Under the pieces are notes generated by a model. It had not been told where the DNA came from, ran no database searches, and worked only from the letters and a program-made list of their open reading frames with translations. A program made the position numbers and the translations under genes. This document shows positions 1 through 6,197 of a stretch of 6,434 nucleotides of DNA, piece by piece (position 1 is the stretch's first letter; the number at the start of each line of letters is the position of its first letter). Source of the DNA: Acidimicrobiales bacterium (lineage in GTDB: Bacteria > Actinomycetota > Acidimicrobiia > Acidimicrobiales > Ilumatobacteraceae); the NCBI GenBank assembly GCA_030833305.1, contig JAURHL010000115.1, forward strand, positions 1-6,434, given 5' to 3'.

Positions 1-1311
1 GTCGATGGAGTGGACGTGGCTCACGAGGTTCACGGCGTGTTGGCGCGCATGAGGTCCTTCGTCGGCGATGTGCACTCCGGTCGCCGCCTCGGTGTGACGG
101 GTGATCGACTCACCACGATCGTCAACATCGGTATCGGGGGAAGCGATCTCGGTCCATCCATGGCGTACGAGGCCCTCCGAGCCGACCATGTCACCGGCGT
201 ACGTTGTCGTTTCGTGTCCAACGTCGACCCCGCGGACCTGGGGGACTGCTTGTCGGACCTCGATCCGGCATCGACCTTGTTCGTCGTGGCATCCAAGACC
301 TTCACCACCGCCGAGACGTTGGCCAACGCCCGAGTGGCCCGGAACTGGATCGTCGATTCTCTCGGCGAGAAAGCTGTCGCCTCTCACTTCGTGGCGGTCA
401 GCACGAACCGGGCCGCGGTTCGGGATTTCGGCATCTCCGACGACGAGATGTTCCCGTTCTGGGACTGGGTCGGCGGTCGGTATTCGCTGCCTTCGGCCAT
501 CGGTCTGTCGTTGATGTTGGGTGTCGGTACCGACGCTTTCGATCAGATGCGCGCCGGCATGCACCTGGTCGACGAAGCGGTTCGCTCCACTCCGCCGCGC
601 TCCAACGCCGCGGTGATGATGGCTCTCGTCGGCATCTGGAATCGCAACGTTCTCGGTTGTGTCAGCAAGGCGGTGCTGCCGTATTCGCACGACCTGCGAC
701 GTTTCCCGGCCTATCTTCAGCAACTCGACATGGAATCCAACGGTAAGTCCACGAGGCTCGACGGTTCGCCCGCGCCGTACGAGACGGGCCCGATCGTCTG
801 GGGTGAGCCGGGCACGAACTCTCAACACGCCTTCGTGCAACTGATTCATCAGGGAACGAGCATCGTGCCGGTGGACTTCATCGGATTCGCCGAACCGGCC
901 GACGGGGTGTCGGCCGTCGGAGCATCCGACGACGCGCGACATCGCACACTGTTTCTGAACATGCTGGCACAATCCCGTGCTCTGGCCTTCGGGCGTTCGC
1001 GCGACGAGGTGTCCGCGGGCCCCTTCGCCGATCACCGTGTCTTCACGGGGAATCGTCCGTCGACCGTGATCGTGGCCCGACGCCTGTCGCCGTCGGTGCT
1101 GGGTCAGTTGGTCGCGTTGTACGAACACATCGTCCACGTGCAGGGTGTCATCTGGGGCATCAACAGTTTCGATCAGTTTGGTGTGGAATTGGGCAAGGAG
1201 ATGGCCCTCGATCTGGCCGACACCGGCCCGAACGACCGCGGTGCCGATCCCTCGACCCACTCTCTGCTTCGTTGGTATCACGGATCCTCGTCCGGATCCG
1301 ACGGAGGCTGA
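1..1311 (+). CDS. pgi: Glucose-6-phosphate isomerase, 5'-truncated by the window edge
   Basis: This enzyme interconverts glucose 6-phosphate and fructose 6-phosphate in the cytoplasm (glycolysis and gluconeogenesis). The frame is open from base 1, so the gene starts upstream; 436 residues are visible against about 550 in the E. coli enzyme, so roughly the first 110 are missing. Visible family motifs are GIGGSDLGPS (from base 130, sugar-phosphate binding), VASKTFTTAET, VGGRYSLPSAIG, the LDMESNGKS segment with the catalytic Glu (codon 733-735), EPGTNSQHAF with the catalytic His (826-828), and the signature GVIWGINSFDQFGVELGKE with the active-site Lys (1195-1197). The last residues, GSSSGSDGG, are a low-complexity tail not needed for the fold. 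The stop at 1309-1311 abuts the pafB start, so the two genes are probably cotranscribed. The identification is secure; only the true start is unknown. Confidence 0.97.
   Translation, partial: VDGVDVAHEVHGVLARMRSFVGDVHSGRRLGVTGDRLTTIVNIGIGGSDLGPSMAYEALRADHVTGVRCRFVSNVDPADLGDCLSDLDPASTLFVVASKTFTTAETLANARVARNWIVDSLGEKAVASHFVAVSTNRAAVRDFGISDDEMFPFWDWVGGRYSLPSAIGLSLMLGVGTDAFDQMRAGMHLVDEAVRSTPPRSNAAVMMALVGIWNRNVLGCVSKAVLPYSHDLRRFPAYLQQLDMESNGKSTRLDGSPAPYETGPIVWGEPGTNSQHAFVQLIHQGTSIVPVDFIGFAEPADGVSAVGASDDARHRTLFLNMLAQSRALAFGRSRDEVSAGPFADHRVFTGNRPSTVIVARRLSPSVLGQLVALYEHIVHVQGVIWGINSFDQFGVELGKEMALDLADTGPNDRGADPSTHSLLRWYHGSSSGSDGG
1281..1300 (+). repeat. Perfect 7-bp inverted repeat just before the pafB ribosome binding site
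   Basis: CGGATCC (1281-1287) and GGATCCG (1294-1300) are perfect reverse complements separated by the 6-nt loop TCGTCC. The hairpin lies within the last codons of pgi and ends two bases before the GGAGG of pafB (1303-1307). Each arm also contains the self-complementary GGATCC. No T-tract follows, so it is not a classical terminator. A role in pgi-pafB coupling is inference, and it may simply reflect the Gly-Ser codons. Confidence 0.5.
1303..1307 (+). promoter_or_regulatory. Shine-Dalgarno site of pafB
   Basis: GGAGG lies inside the last codons of pgi, 4 nt before the GTG at 1312 and 10 nt before the ATG at 1318. Spacing alone does not decide between the two starts. The GTG is preferred because it gives an N-terminus (MA, four residues, then ER) matching mycobacterial PafB as I remember it. 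Confidence 0.6.
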
Positions 1312-2271
1312 GTGGCGATGCACCAATTGGAACGAGTGACGAATCTGCTGACCTTGTTGCTGTCGGCGCGTCGGCACGTGACGTTCGACGAGATTCGCAA
1401 CGAACTGCGTGGGCAGTATCCGGACAATCTGGTGGCGGCGCGGGCAGCGTTCGAACGCGACAAGTCGTTGCTGCGCGACGAGGGCGTGCCCATCGATTCG
1501 GTGGTTCTGGGGGGCGACCAAGCCGGAACCACCGGCTACCGGATCCTGCGGTCCGAATACGAACTGGGAGACATCGACCTCGAACCGGACGAGGCCGCCG
1601 CATTGCGCGTCGCGGTGTCCACCATCCGCATGGGTCAATCCTGGGGCGTCGAGGCTCTGTGGAAGGTCGACATGGAGTCGGTGCCCATCGACGGCGATGA
1701 TGCCACTCCGGTGGTGGCGGCGAACCTGCCCGTCGATCCGCGCCTTCCGTTCCTGCACCGGTCGTTGGCGGCGCGTTGCGTGGTGTCGTTCGATTACAAC
1801 GGCAAGTCGCGCGAGGTGCGACCGTACGGACTGTTGGCTCGCGACGGCTGGTGGTACATGGTGGGCCACGATCGAAGCGTCGACGACTTGAGAACGTTCC
1901 GCGTCGATCGCATCTCGGGAGAGGTGGAGGTCGGAGACCAAGGAGCCTTCACGATCCCCGACGGTTTCGACGTGCGCGCGGTGTTCCCCGCCGATCCGAA
2001 GTTGCTCCCCGACAACGTCGACGTCGGTTCCGACGTGGCCGAGGTGCTGGTCGATGCATCCGATGTGGGTGTGGTGCTGAACCAGTACGGCTCGGAGGCG
2101 GTGGTGTCCGAGCGTCCCGATGGTTCCAAGGTGTTCGCCATCCCGTGTTCGAACGTGCGAGCTTTCGATCAGTGGCTGTTGGGTTTCGTCGAACGCGCCG
2201 AGGTTCTGTCACCGCCGTTGCTTCGTCAGCACGTGATCGAATGGCTCGAGTCGATGGGGGTGCGCGCATGA
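1312..2271 (+). CDS. pafB: PafB-like WYL-domain transcriptional regulator
   Basis: The 319-residue product has the HTH-WYL-WCX layout. Residues 5-60 are a winged helix (LERVTNLLTLLLSAR, then the FERDK segment typical of PafB). Residues 75-105 carry the GYRI and L-x-PDEAAAL linker. A WYL domain occupies about 145-205, with the WYL core read as WWYMVGHDRS (180-189) followed by FRVDRI. A C-terminal WCX domain covers about 235-316. In mycobacteria PafB pairs with PafC to activate the LexA-independent DNA-damage response, with single-stranded DNA proposed as the ligand of the WYL domain; that role is transferred from the family. The GTG start directly follows the pgi stop (TGAGTG), and the stop overlaps the pafC start. 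The core motif has Trp-Tyr-Met in place of Trp-Tyr-Leu, a mild variation. A generic WYL regulator is the only serious alternative, and the tandem pairing with pafC argues against it. Confidence 0.88.
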   Translation: MAMHQLERVTNLLTLLLSARRHVTFDEIRNELRGQYPDNLVAARAAFERDKSLLRDEGVPIDSVVLGGDQAGTTGYRILRSEYELGDIDLEPDEAAALRVAVSTIRMGQSWGVEALWKVDMESVPIDGDDATPVVAANLPVDPRLPFLHRSLAARCVVSFDYNGKSREVRPYGLLARDGWWYMVGHDRSVDDLRTFRVDRISGEVEVGDQGAFTIPDGFDVRAVFPADPKLLPDNVDVGSDVAEVLVDASDVGVVLNQYGSEAVVSERPDGSKVFAIPCSNVRAFDQWLLGFVERAEVLSPPLLRQHVIEWLESMGVRA

Positions 2272-3221
2272 CGCGCCGCGGCCCGCGTCCGGTCAACGTG
2301 AGGCTGCGTCGGTTGCTGGTGATGCTCCCGTGGCTGCAGGAGCGGGGAACCGTCCCCACCGCGGAGATGGCCGAACACTTCGGGATGACGGTTTCCGACC
2401 TGATGGCCGATCTCACGTTGGCCTCGTTGTGCGGAGTGTCCCAAGATCCTCGTGATCTGATCGATCTGTGGGTCGACGAGGAGGCGGTGCACTTCGGCAT
2501 CCCGAAGTACTTCAATCGCCCCCTCCGTCTCACGGCGCCGGAGGCTTTCAGCTTGGTGGCCTCGGCGACCGCGGCGCGCAACCTTGCGGGCTCGGATCTT
2601 GATGGCGCGCTGAATCGAGCGGTGGACAAGGTCGCCAAGGCCATGGGAATCGACGACGTCGACCAGCTGGTCGTCGAATTGGAGACCCCTGATGCGGTGG
2701 CCGACTTCGCTCGGGCCGCCGAAGCGGGCCGGGAAGTGACCATCATCCACTGGTCCGTGAGCTCGGGCGATTCCACCGAACGACGGATCGTTCCGGTCGA
2801 GGTCTTCGCGGAGGCGGATCACTGGTACGTGCGAGCCTTCGATCTCGGCGTCGAGGCCGAACGCATCTTCCGCCTCGACCGCATCGAGAGCCACCTCGTC
2901 GGAGAAGTCCGACACGACGTGGATCTCGGACCGCGACGTCCATGGTTCTCCGATGCGACCGAAACGACCATGGTGACGATCGAGATGGATCCGGCATGGA
3001 TGTGGGTTCTCGAGCAGTATCCGGGGGTCACGATCGACGAGACGGCAACGCCGAAGCGCAAGCGTTGGGTGACGGTCACGATGCCGGTGAGCAGTGAACG
3101 GTGGTTGAAACGCGTGTTGTTGCGCCTGGGCGACAATGCGCGGGTGGTGGCGCCGTCGCCATGGACCGGCTTGGCCGCGGATACCGCGCGCCTGGTGCGT
3201 TCGCGCTACGGAACGAAGTAG
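2268..3221 (+). CDS. pafC: PafC-like WYL-domain transcriptional regulator
   Basis: The product has 317 residues. The ATG at 2268 is chosen because it forms an ATGA overlap with the pafB stop and puts the helix-turn-helix at the N-terminus; the frame is open further upstream, but that part is antisense-like Arg-rich sequence within pafB. Residues 10-56 form the winged helix (RLRRLLVMLPWLQERG, AEMAEHFGM). The segments DLIDLWV (63-69) and RPLRLTAPEA (84-93) match PafC proteins from memory. The WYL domain lies at about 155-210, with the core as HWYVRAFD (185-192) followed by FRLDRIES. The WCX domain is about 233-315. PafC should form a heterodimer with PafB that activates DNA-damage genes (family knowledge). 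The 3' end overlaps the convergent exonuclease gene by 16 bp. pafA and tat genes, which neighbour pafBC in mycobacteria, are absent here. Confidence 0.88.
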   Translation: MTRRGPRPVNVRLRRLLVMLPWLQERGTVPTAEMAEHFGMTVSDLMADLTLASLCGVSQDPRDLIDLWVDEEAVHFGIPKYFNRPLRLTAPEAFSLVASATAARNLAGSDLDGALNRAVDKVAKAMGIDDVDQLVVELETPDAVADFARAAEAGREVTIIHWSVSSGDSTERRIVPVEVFAEADHWYVRAFDLGVEAERIFRLDRIESHLVGEVRHDVDLGPRRPWFSDATETTMVTIEMDPAWMWVLEQYPGVTIDETATPKRKRWVTVTMPVSSERWLKRVLLRLGDNARVVAPSPWTGLAADTARLVRSRYGTK

Positions 3222-3787
3222 TCGCTCGTCTGCTCGATGGACTCGATCGCGTGTCCGCGCAACAGGTGTGGCAACAGTTCCGCAGTTGCTCGGGCATCGT
3301 GCAACGCGTCGTGGGCTTGGTCGAGCTGGATCCCGTAGTCCTCGCACAGCGAGCCGAGCCGGTGGTTCTTCAGGCGCTGGGGGTCGAGGCGGCGTGACAG
3401 GTCGAGTGTGCACAGCACTCCGACCCAATCGAGTGGGATCCCCACGTGATCGGCGGCGGTACGCAAGAACCGGGTGTCGAAGGGGGCATTGTGGGCCACC
3501 ACGATGCGCCCGGCGGTGAGTGCGGCCAACGTGCTCATGGCCCGCCGCAGTCCGGGGGCGAGTAGCACGTGACGACGTCCGATGCCGTGGATGTGTCGGG
3601 GTCCGAGGTCAGCCGTCAGGACGCGAGGGGGACGAACGTGAGTGCTCCAGCTCCGGATGCTTCGCCCTGCTGGGTCGGTGATGATCACCGCCATCTGCAA
3701 GATGGTGTCCGAGGGACGTAGGCCGCTGGTCTCGAGATCGACGACGGCATACCCCAGAGCGGAGCTGGGAGAAAGGGTTGACGACAT
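3206..3787 (-). CDS. DnaQ-like DEDDh 3'-5' exonuclease
   Basis: The 193-residue product is essentially a single exonuclease domain. All DEDDh catalytic residues are visible: Asp17 and Glu19 in VVDLETSG (ExoI), Asp104 in VAHNAPFDTRFL (ExoII), and His159 and Asp164 in AHDALHDARAT (ExoIII, H-x4-D). The family removes nucleotides from 3' ends of DNA or RNA using two metal ions. Candidate roles are polymerase III epsilon-type proofreading, repair, or RNA trimming, and the sequence does not decide between them. No BRCT, UvrC or polymerase domain is attached. The ATG at 3787 is chosen for its position just before the ExoI strand; the purine run AGGGAG touches the start with almost no spacer, so the in-frame GTG at 3796 remains possible. 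It lies 31 bp downstream of whiB on the same strand and probably shares its transcript. Its end overlaps pafC. Confidence 0.9.
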   Translation of the reverse strand: MSSTLSPSSALGYAVVDLETSGLRPSDTILQMAVIITDPAGRSIRSWSTHVRPPRVLTADLGPRHIHGIGRRHVLLAPGLRRAMSTLAALTAGRIVVAHNAPFDTRFLRTAADHVGIPLDWVGVLCTLDLSRRLDPQRLKNHRLGSLCEDYGIQLDQAHDALHDARATAELLPHLLRGHAIESIEQTSDYFVP

Positions 3788-3818
3788 CTCCCTCACCCTA
3801 GGGCGGGGGTGTTCGCGG

Positions 3819-4133
3819 TCAGCTGGCCGAGCGCAAGCCGCGGGCGCGCACGCCGATGGGTGCTGCCACGGTGAAGCCGGCCAGGTGACGTTCCTCCTCG
3901 GACTCGCCACCCCAGAAGCCATATTCACGGTTGTCTCGGGCGAACACCTGACACTTGTCGTTCACGGGACACGTCCGACACAGCAGGCGAGCCTGCGCCT
4001 CGCGGCGCACCCGCGCTTGAGGGCGCTCGGCCTTGGGGGGGAAGAACAGATTGGTCTTTCCCTTGCACACCGCGTGGTCCATCCAGTTCAGGGAGGGGGA
4101 CAACTTCAGTTCGGACGACTCGATGGCTGACAT
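3819..4133 (-). CDS. WhiB-family iron-sulfur transcriptional regulator
   Basis: This small regulator of 104 residues carries four cysteines at 23, 52, 55 and 61 (C-x28-C-x2-C-x5-C), the family ligands of a [4Fe-4S] cluster. The context is typical: W17 before AVCKG, FFP (30-32), CRTCPVNDKC (52-61), then the G-[VFI]-W-G-G turn as GFWGG (72-76) followed by ESEEER. The C-terminus has scattered basic residues (RARGLR), in line with DNA contact. WhiB proteins bind the primary sigma factor and sense redox state or NO; which WhiB subfamily this is cannot be told from sequence alone. The ATG at 4133 is preceded by AGGCGG with a 6-nt spacer. The gene has its own predicted promoter about 100 bp upstream and a structured leader. 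The exonuclease follows as a likely operon partner. Confidence 0.95.
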   Translation of the reverse strand: MSAIESSELKLSPSLNWMDHAVCKGKTNLFFPPKAERPQARVRREAQARLLCRTCPVNDKCQVFARDNREYGFWGGESEEERHLAGFTVAAPIGVRARGLRSAS

Positions 4134-4142
4134 GGTGACCGC

Positions 4143-4229
4143 CTATCTGCGAGGTGCTCGGTGAGGAACTTGGTTGGTGGGAGAAGTCTTGGGCGGCAGG
4201 GCCAGGAGGGGGGATTGGCCCTGCCGCAC
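4143..4229 (-). other. Possible leaderless upstream reading frame in the whiB leader (28 codons)
   Basis: A GTG at 4229-4227 lies 7 nt past the predicted -10 box, where a transcript would be expected to start, and opens a 28-codon frame ending in TAG at 4143-4145. The stop overlaps the purine-rich whiB ribosome binding site, 9 nt before the whiB ATG. Leaderless GTG/ATG transcripts are common in actinobacteria, and mycobacterial whiB7 is known to have a regulatory leader ORF; transfer to this gene is inference. The peptide is Pro-rich and resembles no known protein. It may be a chance frame. Confidence 0.25.
4193..4227 (-). promoter_or_regulatory. Perfect 12-bp inverted repeat at the 5' end of the whiB leader
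   Basis: GCGGCAGGGCCA (4193-4204) and TGGCCCTGCCGC (4216-4227) are exact reverse complements around an 11-nt loop. Ten of the 12 pairs are G-C, so the RNA hairpin would be very stable. It begins within about three bases of the predicted transcript start of whiB. On the minus strand it is followed by CCAAGACTTC, with no U-tract. It may be a 5' mRNA stabiliser, an attenuator, a GC-type terminator for phoH read-through, or a DNA operator; the repeat is certain and the role is not. Confidence 0.8.
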
Positions 4230-4236
4230 GCATTTA

Positions 4237-4265
4237 ACACTAAACAGTAAAAGGAACGTCGTCAA
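4237..4265 (-). promoter_or_regulatory. Promoter of whiB (and probably the exonuclease)
   Basis: On the minus strand TTGACG (4265-4260) is followed by a 17-bp spacer and TAGTGT (4242-4237). These match the -35 TTGACN and the actinobacterial -10 TANNNT at ideal spacing, in the only AT-rich patch of this intergenic region. The transcript would start near 4229-4231, giving a leader of about 97 nt before the whiB ATG. It does not match the PafBC-type RecA-NDp pattern. Confidence 0.7.
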
Positions 4266-4267
4266 GG

Positions 4268-4292
4268 AAAAATCGGCGGGGTGATGTCGCCG
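4268..4292 (-). terminator. Possible intrinsic terminator of phoH
   Basis: Read on the minus strand, CGGCG (4292-4288), a 9-nt loop and CGCCG (4278-4274) are followed by ATTTTT (4273-4268). The stem has only 5 bp but is all G-C and leads straight into a T-tract. It lies about 125 bp past the phoH stop and ends just before the -35 box of whiB, which is where phoH transcription should be stopped. A second, overlapping 6-bp pairing (GTGATG with CGTCAC on the plus strand, one wobble) competes with it. Confidence 0.45.
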
Positions 4293-4418
4293 TCGTCACA
4301 CGAGCCATCGGGCCAGTTCAACGGGCGTTTTGGGGGTCGGAAGTCGGAGCCCCGGGGTCGTCAGTGGGGCGGAAACGAGTCCGTGATGGCAGGCGGTGCG
4401 CGTCGGGGAATGGGAGGG

Positions 4419-5822
4419 TCAGAGCAGTTCGGCGGCCAAAGAGGCGACCTCGCTGCGCTCGCAGGCCGTCAAGGTGATGTGTCCGAAGCAGTGCTGGCCA
4501 CGAAAGGCACCGATTAGCACGGCCAGGGCGTTGTTGGATTCGCCGAGGTACGGAGCGTCGATCTGGCTGGTGTCACCGGTGAAGATCACCTTGGTGCCCT
4601 CCCCGATGCGCGTCAGGATCGTCTTCAGCGTGGTGGGCTCGAGGTTTTGTGCCTCGTCGACGACCACGATCTGACGGTGCAGCGAGCGCCCGCGCAGGAA
4701 GGTGACCGACTCCAACGACAACTGGTTGCGGGCGATCAACTCGTCGATCATCGTGCGGGCCTCGCGATTCGAACGCTGATCGGTGAGAGCGACGATCGCG
4801 TCGTGGATCGCCGACATCCATGGGTCCAGTTTCTCGTCGAGTCCGCCGGGCAGGAAACCAACGTCGGCTCGGCCCACCGGAACGAGGGGTCGGTACACCG
4901 CGAGTTTCTCGTAGCGACGTTGTTCGACGACCTGCTCGAGGCCGGCGGCGATCGCCATCACGGTCTTTCCGGTTCCGGCGCGTCCGTCCAGAGCGATCAC
5001 GCTCACGTCAGGGTCGAGCAACAACTCCAACGAAAAGCGCTGTTCCTTGGATCGGGCCCGAAGACCCCAGGCCTCCGGAGAGGTCTGGGGAATGAGGTGC
5101 AAGGCATCGTCGACACAGCGGACGAGTGCGGATTGGGAACCGGCACGAAGAACCGCGAAGGAATTCTCCGCCAAGGTGTCCGGGGTGGTCACGTCATCGG
5201 GATCGATCGAGATTCCGGAATACAACGAGTCGATCAGCGACGCGTCGCAGTCGATGGTGGTCCAACCGAGCGGTCGGGACGTCGCGTGCCGTCCGATGAG
5301 TCGATGCTCGTGGGCCGTCAGGCCAAGGTGAGCGGCCTTCAGTCGAAGAGCGGCGTCGTTCGACACCATGCGCGTCGGAGCGTGGTTGGCCTGCCCGAGT
5401 GCGGCCCCGATGATCCGATTGTCGGGCTTGGCGGCGTCGAGCCCGTGTTCGTTCAGCAAATGCTTCTGGATGCCGTTGATTTCGATGTGGACCGTGGACG
5501 AGCGAGGTTCTTCGGTCAGAGGAACCGGCCGCGCCAGCGACCCTCCGGCCCGCATGCGCAGTTCCTCGAGGGATCGCAGGGCCGCGCGGGCCGCGCGGCC
5601 GACGTCGTCGGGCCGACTTTTCAGGCCGTCGAGCTCCTCGATCACGGTCAACGGGATGACGATGGCGCACTCGGGATAGGCCGCCAGGCAATTGGGGTCG
5701 GCGATCAGGACGGAGGTGTCGAGTACGACGCGAGTGCCGTGTTCGGCGGCGGTCCGTGCGGTGGCGGAGGTGGAATGGTCGTCCGCCGGTTGGTGAACCG
5801 TGTCCCGCAGCGCTTCAGTCAC
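4419..5822 (-). CDS. phoH2: PhoH2-type protein: PIN RNase domain fused to PhoH ATPase
   Basis: The 467-residue product joins two domains. The N-terminal PIN nuclease domain (about 30-180) shows the acidic residues Asp35 in VVLDTSVLIADP, Glu62/Glu63 in IEELDGLK, Asp134 in KPDNRIIG and Asp156 in SNDAALRLKA. The C-terminal PhoH ATPase domain (about 250-467) has Walker A GRAGTGKT (280-287), Walker B VVVDEAQN (386-393) and TGDTSQID (415-422). Mycobacterial PhoH2 is reported to couple RNA unwinding to RNA cleavage, and the same activity is likely here. The GTG at 5822 is chosen because GAGGAG (5833-5828) lies 5 nt upstream and the PIN strand follows soon after. A longer frame from a TTG at 6041 adds 73 Arg-rich residues without family resemblance. 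The GTG overlaps the stop of a small upstream ORF (GTGA), suggesting translational coupling. A terminator-like hairpin follows downstream. Confidence 0.95.
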   Translation of the reverse strand: MTEALRDTVHQPADDHSTSATARTAAEHGTRVVLDTSVLIADPNCLAAYPECAIVIPLTVIEELDGLKSRPDDVGRAARAALRSLEELRMRAGGSLARPVPLTEEPRSSTVHIEINGIQKHLLNEHGLDAAKPDNRIIGAALGQANHAPTRMVSNDAALRLKAAHLGLTAHEHRLIGRHATSRPLGWTTIDCDASLIDSLYSGISIDPDDVTTPDTLAENSFAVLRAGSQSALVRCVDDALHLIPQTSPEAWGLRARSKEQRFSLELLLDPDVSVIALDGRAGTGKTVMAIAAGLEQVVEQRRYEKLAVYRPLVPVGRADVGFLPGGLDEKLDPWMSAIHDAIVALTDQRSNREARTMIDELIARNQLSLESVTFLRGRSLHRQIVVVDEAQNLEPTTLKTILTRIGEGTKVIFTGDTSQIDAPYLGESNNALAVLIGAFRGQHCFGHITLTACERSEVASLAAELL

Positions 5823-6052
5823 TCGAACTCCTCGTATGTCGTGTCGTTGTCTCGCGCCTCGTCGTACCGGCTTCGGGACGACGAGGCGAAAATCGGCGAA
5901 CGGTTCCGAGGGGCAGGAGCGTTCGACAGGAATCCTTGCCCACCCGGACCCCGACGTGGTGGATTTCCGGGGCGAATTCTTGGTGAACCACCGAGAGAGC
6001 GCCGCTCGTGCATCCACCAATCGACGTTCTCGGTTTGCCAAACTGTCGGCAT
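5819..6052 (-). CDS. Candidate small protein translationally coupled to phoH (PhoAT-like position)
   Basis: This 77-codon frame starts at an ATG (6052) with GGAG (6061-6058) 5 nt upstream and ends with a TGA that shares bases with the phoH GTG start (GTGA, 4-bp overlap). The product begins MPTVWQTENVDWWMHERR (three Trp in 13 residues), continues with a Gly/Pro/Arg-rich, probably disordered stretch (about 20-60), and ends acidic (YDEARDNDTTYEEFE). I recognise no domain. In mycobacteria a small gene, phoAT, is encoded just upstream of phoH2 and the pair is described as toxin-antitoxin-like, so the position suggests an analogous partner; sequence similarity to PhoAT is not claimed. Third-position GC is lower than in phoH (about two thirds by hand count), which fits either a young small gene or a chance frame. 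The same frame is open to 6358, but that part reads like intergenic DNA. Confidence 0.5.
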   Translation of the reverse strand: MPTVWQTENVDWWMHERRSLGGSPRIRPGNPPRRGPGGQGFLSNAPAPRNRSPIFASSSRSRYDEARDNDTTYEEFE

Positions 6053-6170
6053 CGGTTCTCCAGAGAATTCCGTTCGCCGAGATGGCGTGAAGCGGTTCGG
6101 ACGTGTTTCCGAGTCCGTGTTTCGAGATCCGAGCCGACGCCCCTGGGGCGACCGTGCCATCTCATTGCAT

Positions 6171-6197
6171 TTGCAACAAAAGGAATACTTGTAATAC
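6171..6197 (+). promoter_or_regulatory. Weak candidate promoter of the Lys/Ala-rich protein gene
   Basis: TTGCAA (6171-6176) and TAATAC (6192-6197) are separated by 15 bp, shorter than the usual 17, and TAATAC lacks the last T of TANNNT. It lies in the AT-rich patch and would give a leader of about 145 nt. It is listed because nothing better is visible between it and the gene. Confidence 0.25.

Noticed and set aside
1776..2267. 164-codon upstream extension of pafC
   Set aside because: The extension overlaps pafB in another frame and is Arg-rich; the ATGA overlap at 2268 and the winged helix right after it fix the start.
2226..3428. 400-codon minus-strand frame opposite pafC
   Set aside because: It is antisense to pafC and the exonuclease frame, Arg/His-rich and without motifs; a GC-driven shadow.
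3788..3928. Longer N-terminus for the exonuclease (start at 3928)
   Set aside because: The extra 47 residues overlap whiB in another frame and are Pro/Arg/Cys-rich; the exonuclease fold starts after the ATG at 3787.
3642..4130. 162-codon plus-strand frame opposite whiB and the exonuclease
   Set aside because: It is antisense to two genes with complete catalytic or cysteine motifs and shows no domain of its own.
4266..4418. Search for a small gene or RNA between phoH and the whiB promoter
   Set aside because: Open frames here run into shadow frames of phoH and have no ribosome binding site; only the terminator-like hairpin was supported.
5823..6041. 73-codon N-terminal extension of PhoH from a TTG
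   Set aside because: It has no family resemblance and no ribosome binding site was seen, while the GTG at 5822 has GAGGAG at 5-nt spacing.
4647..6194. 515-codon plus-strand frame opposite phoH
   Set aside because: It lies antisense to a clear PIN-PhoH gene, is rich in Arg and Gly with no recognisable domain, and is the kind of open frame expected opposite a high-GC gene.
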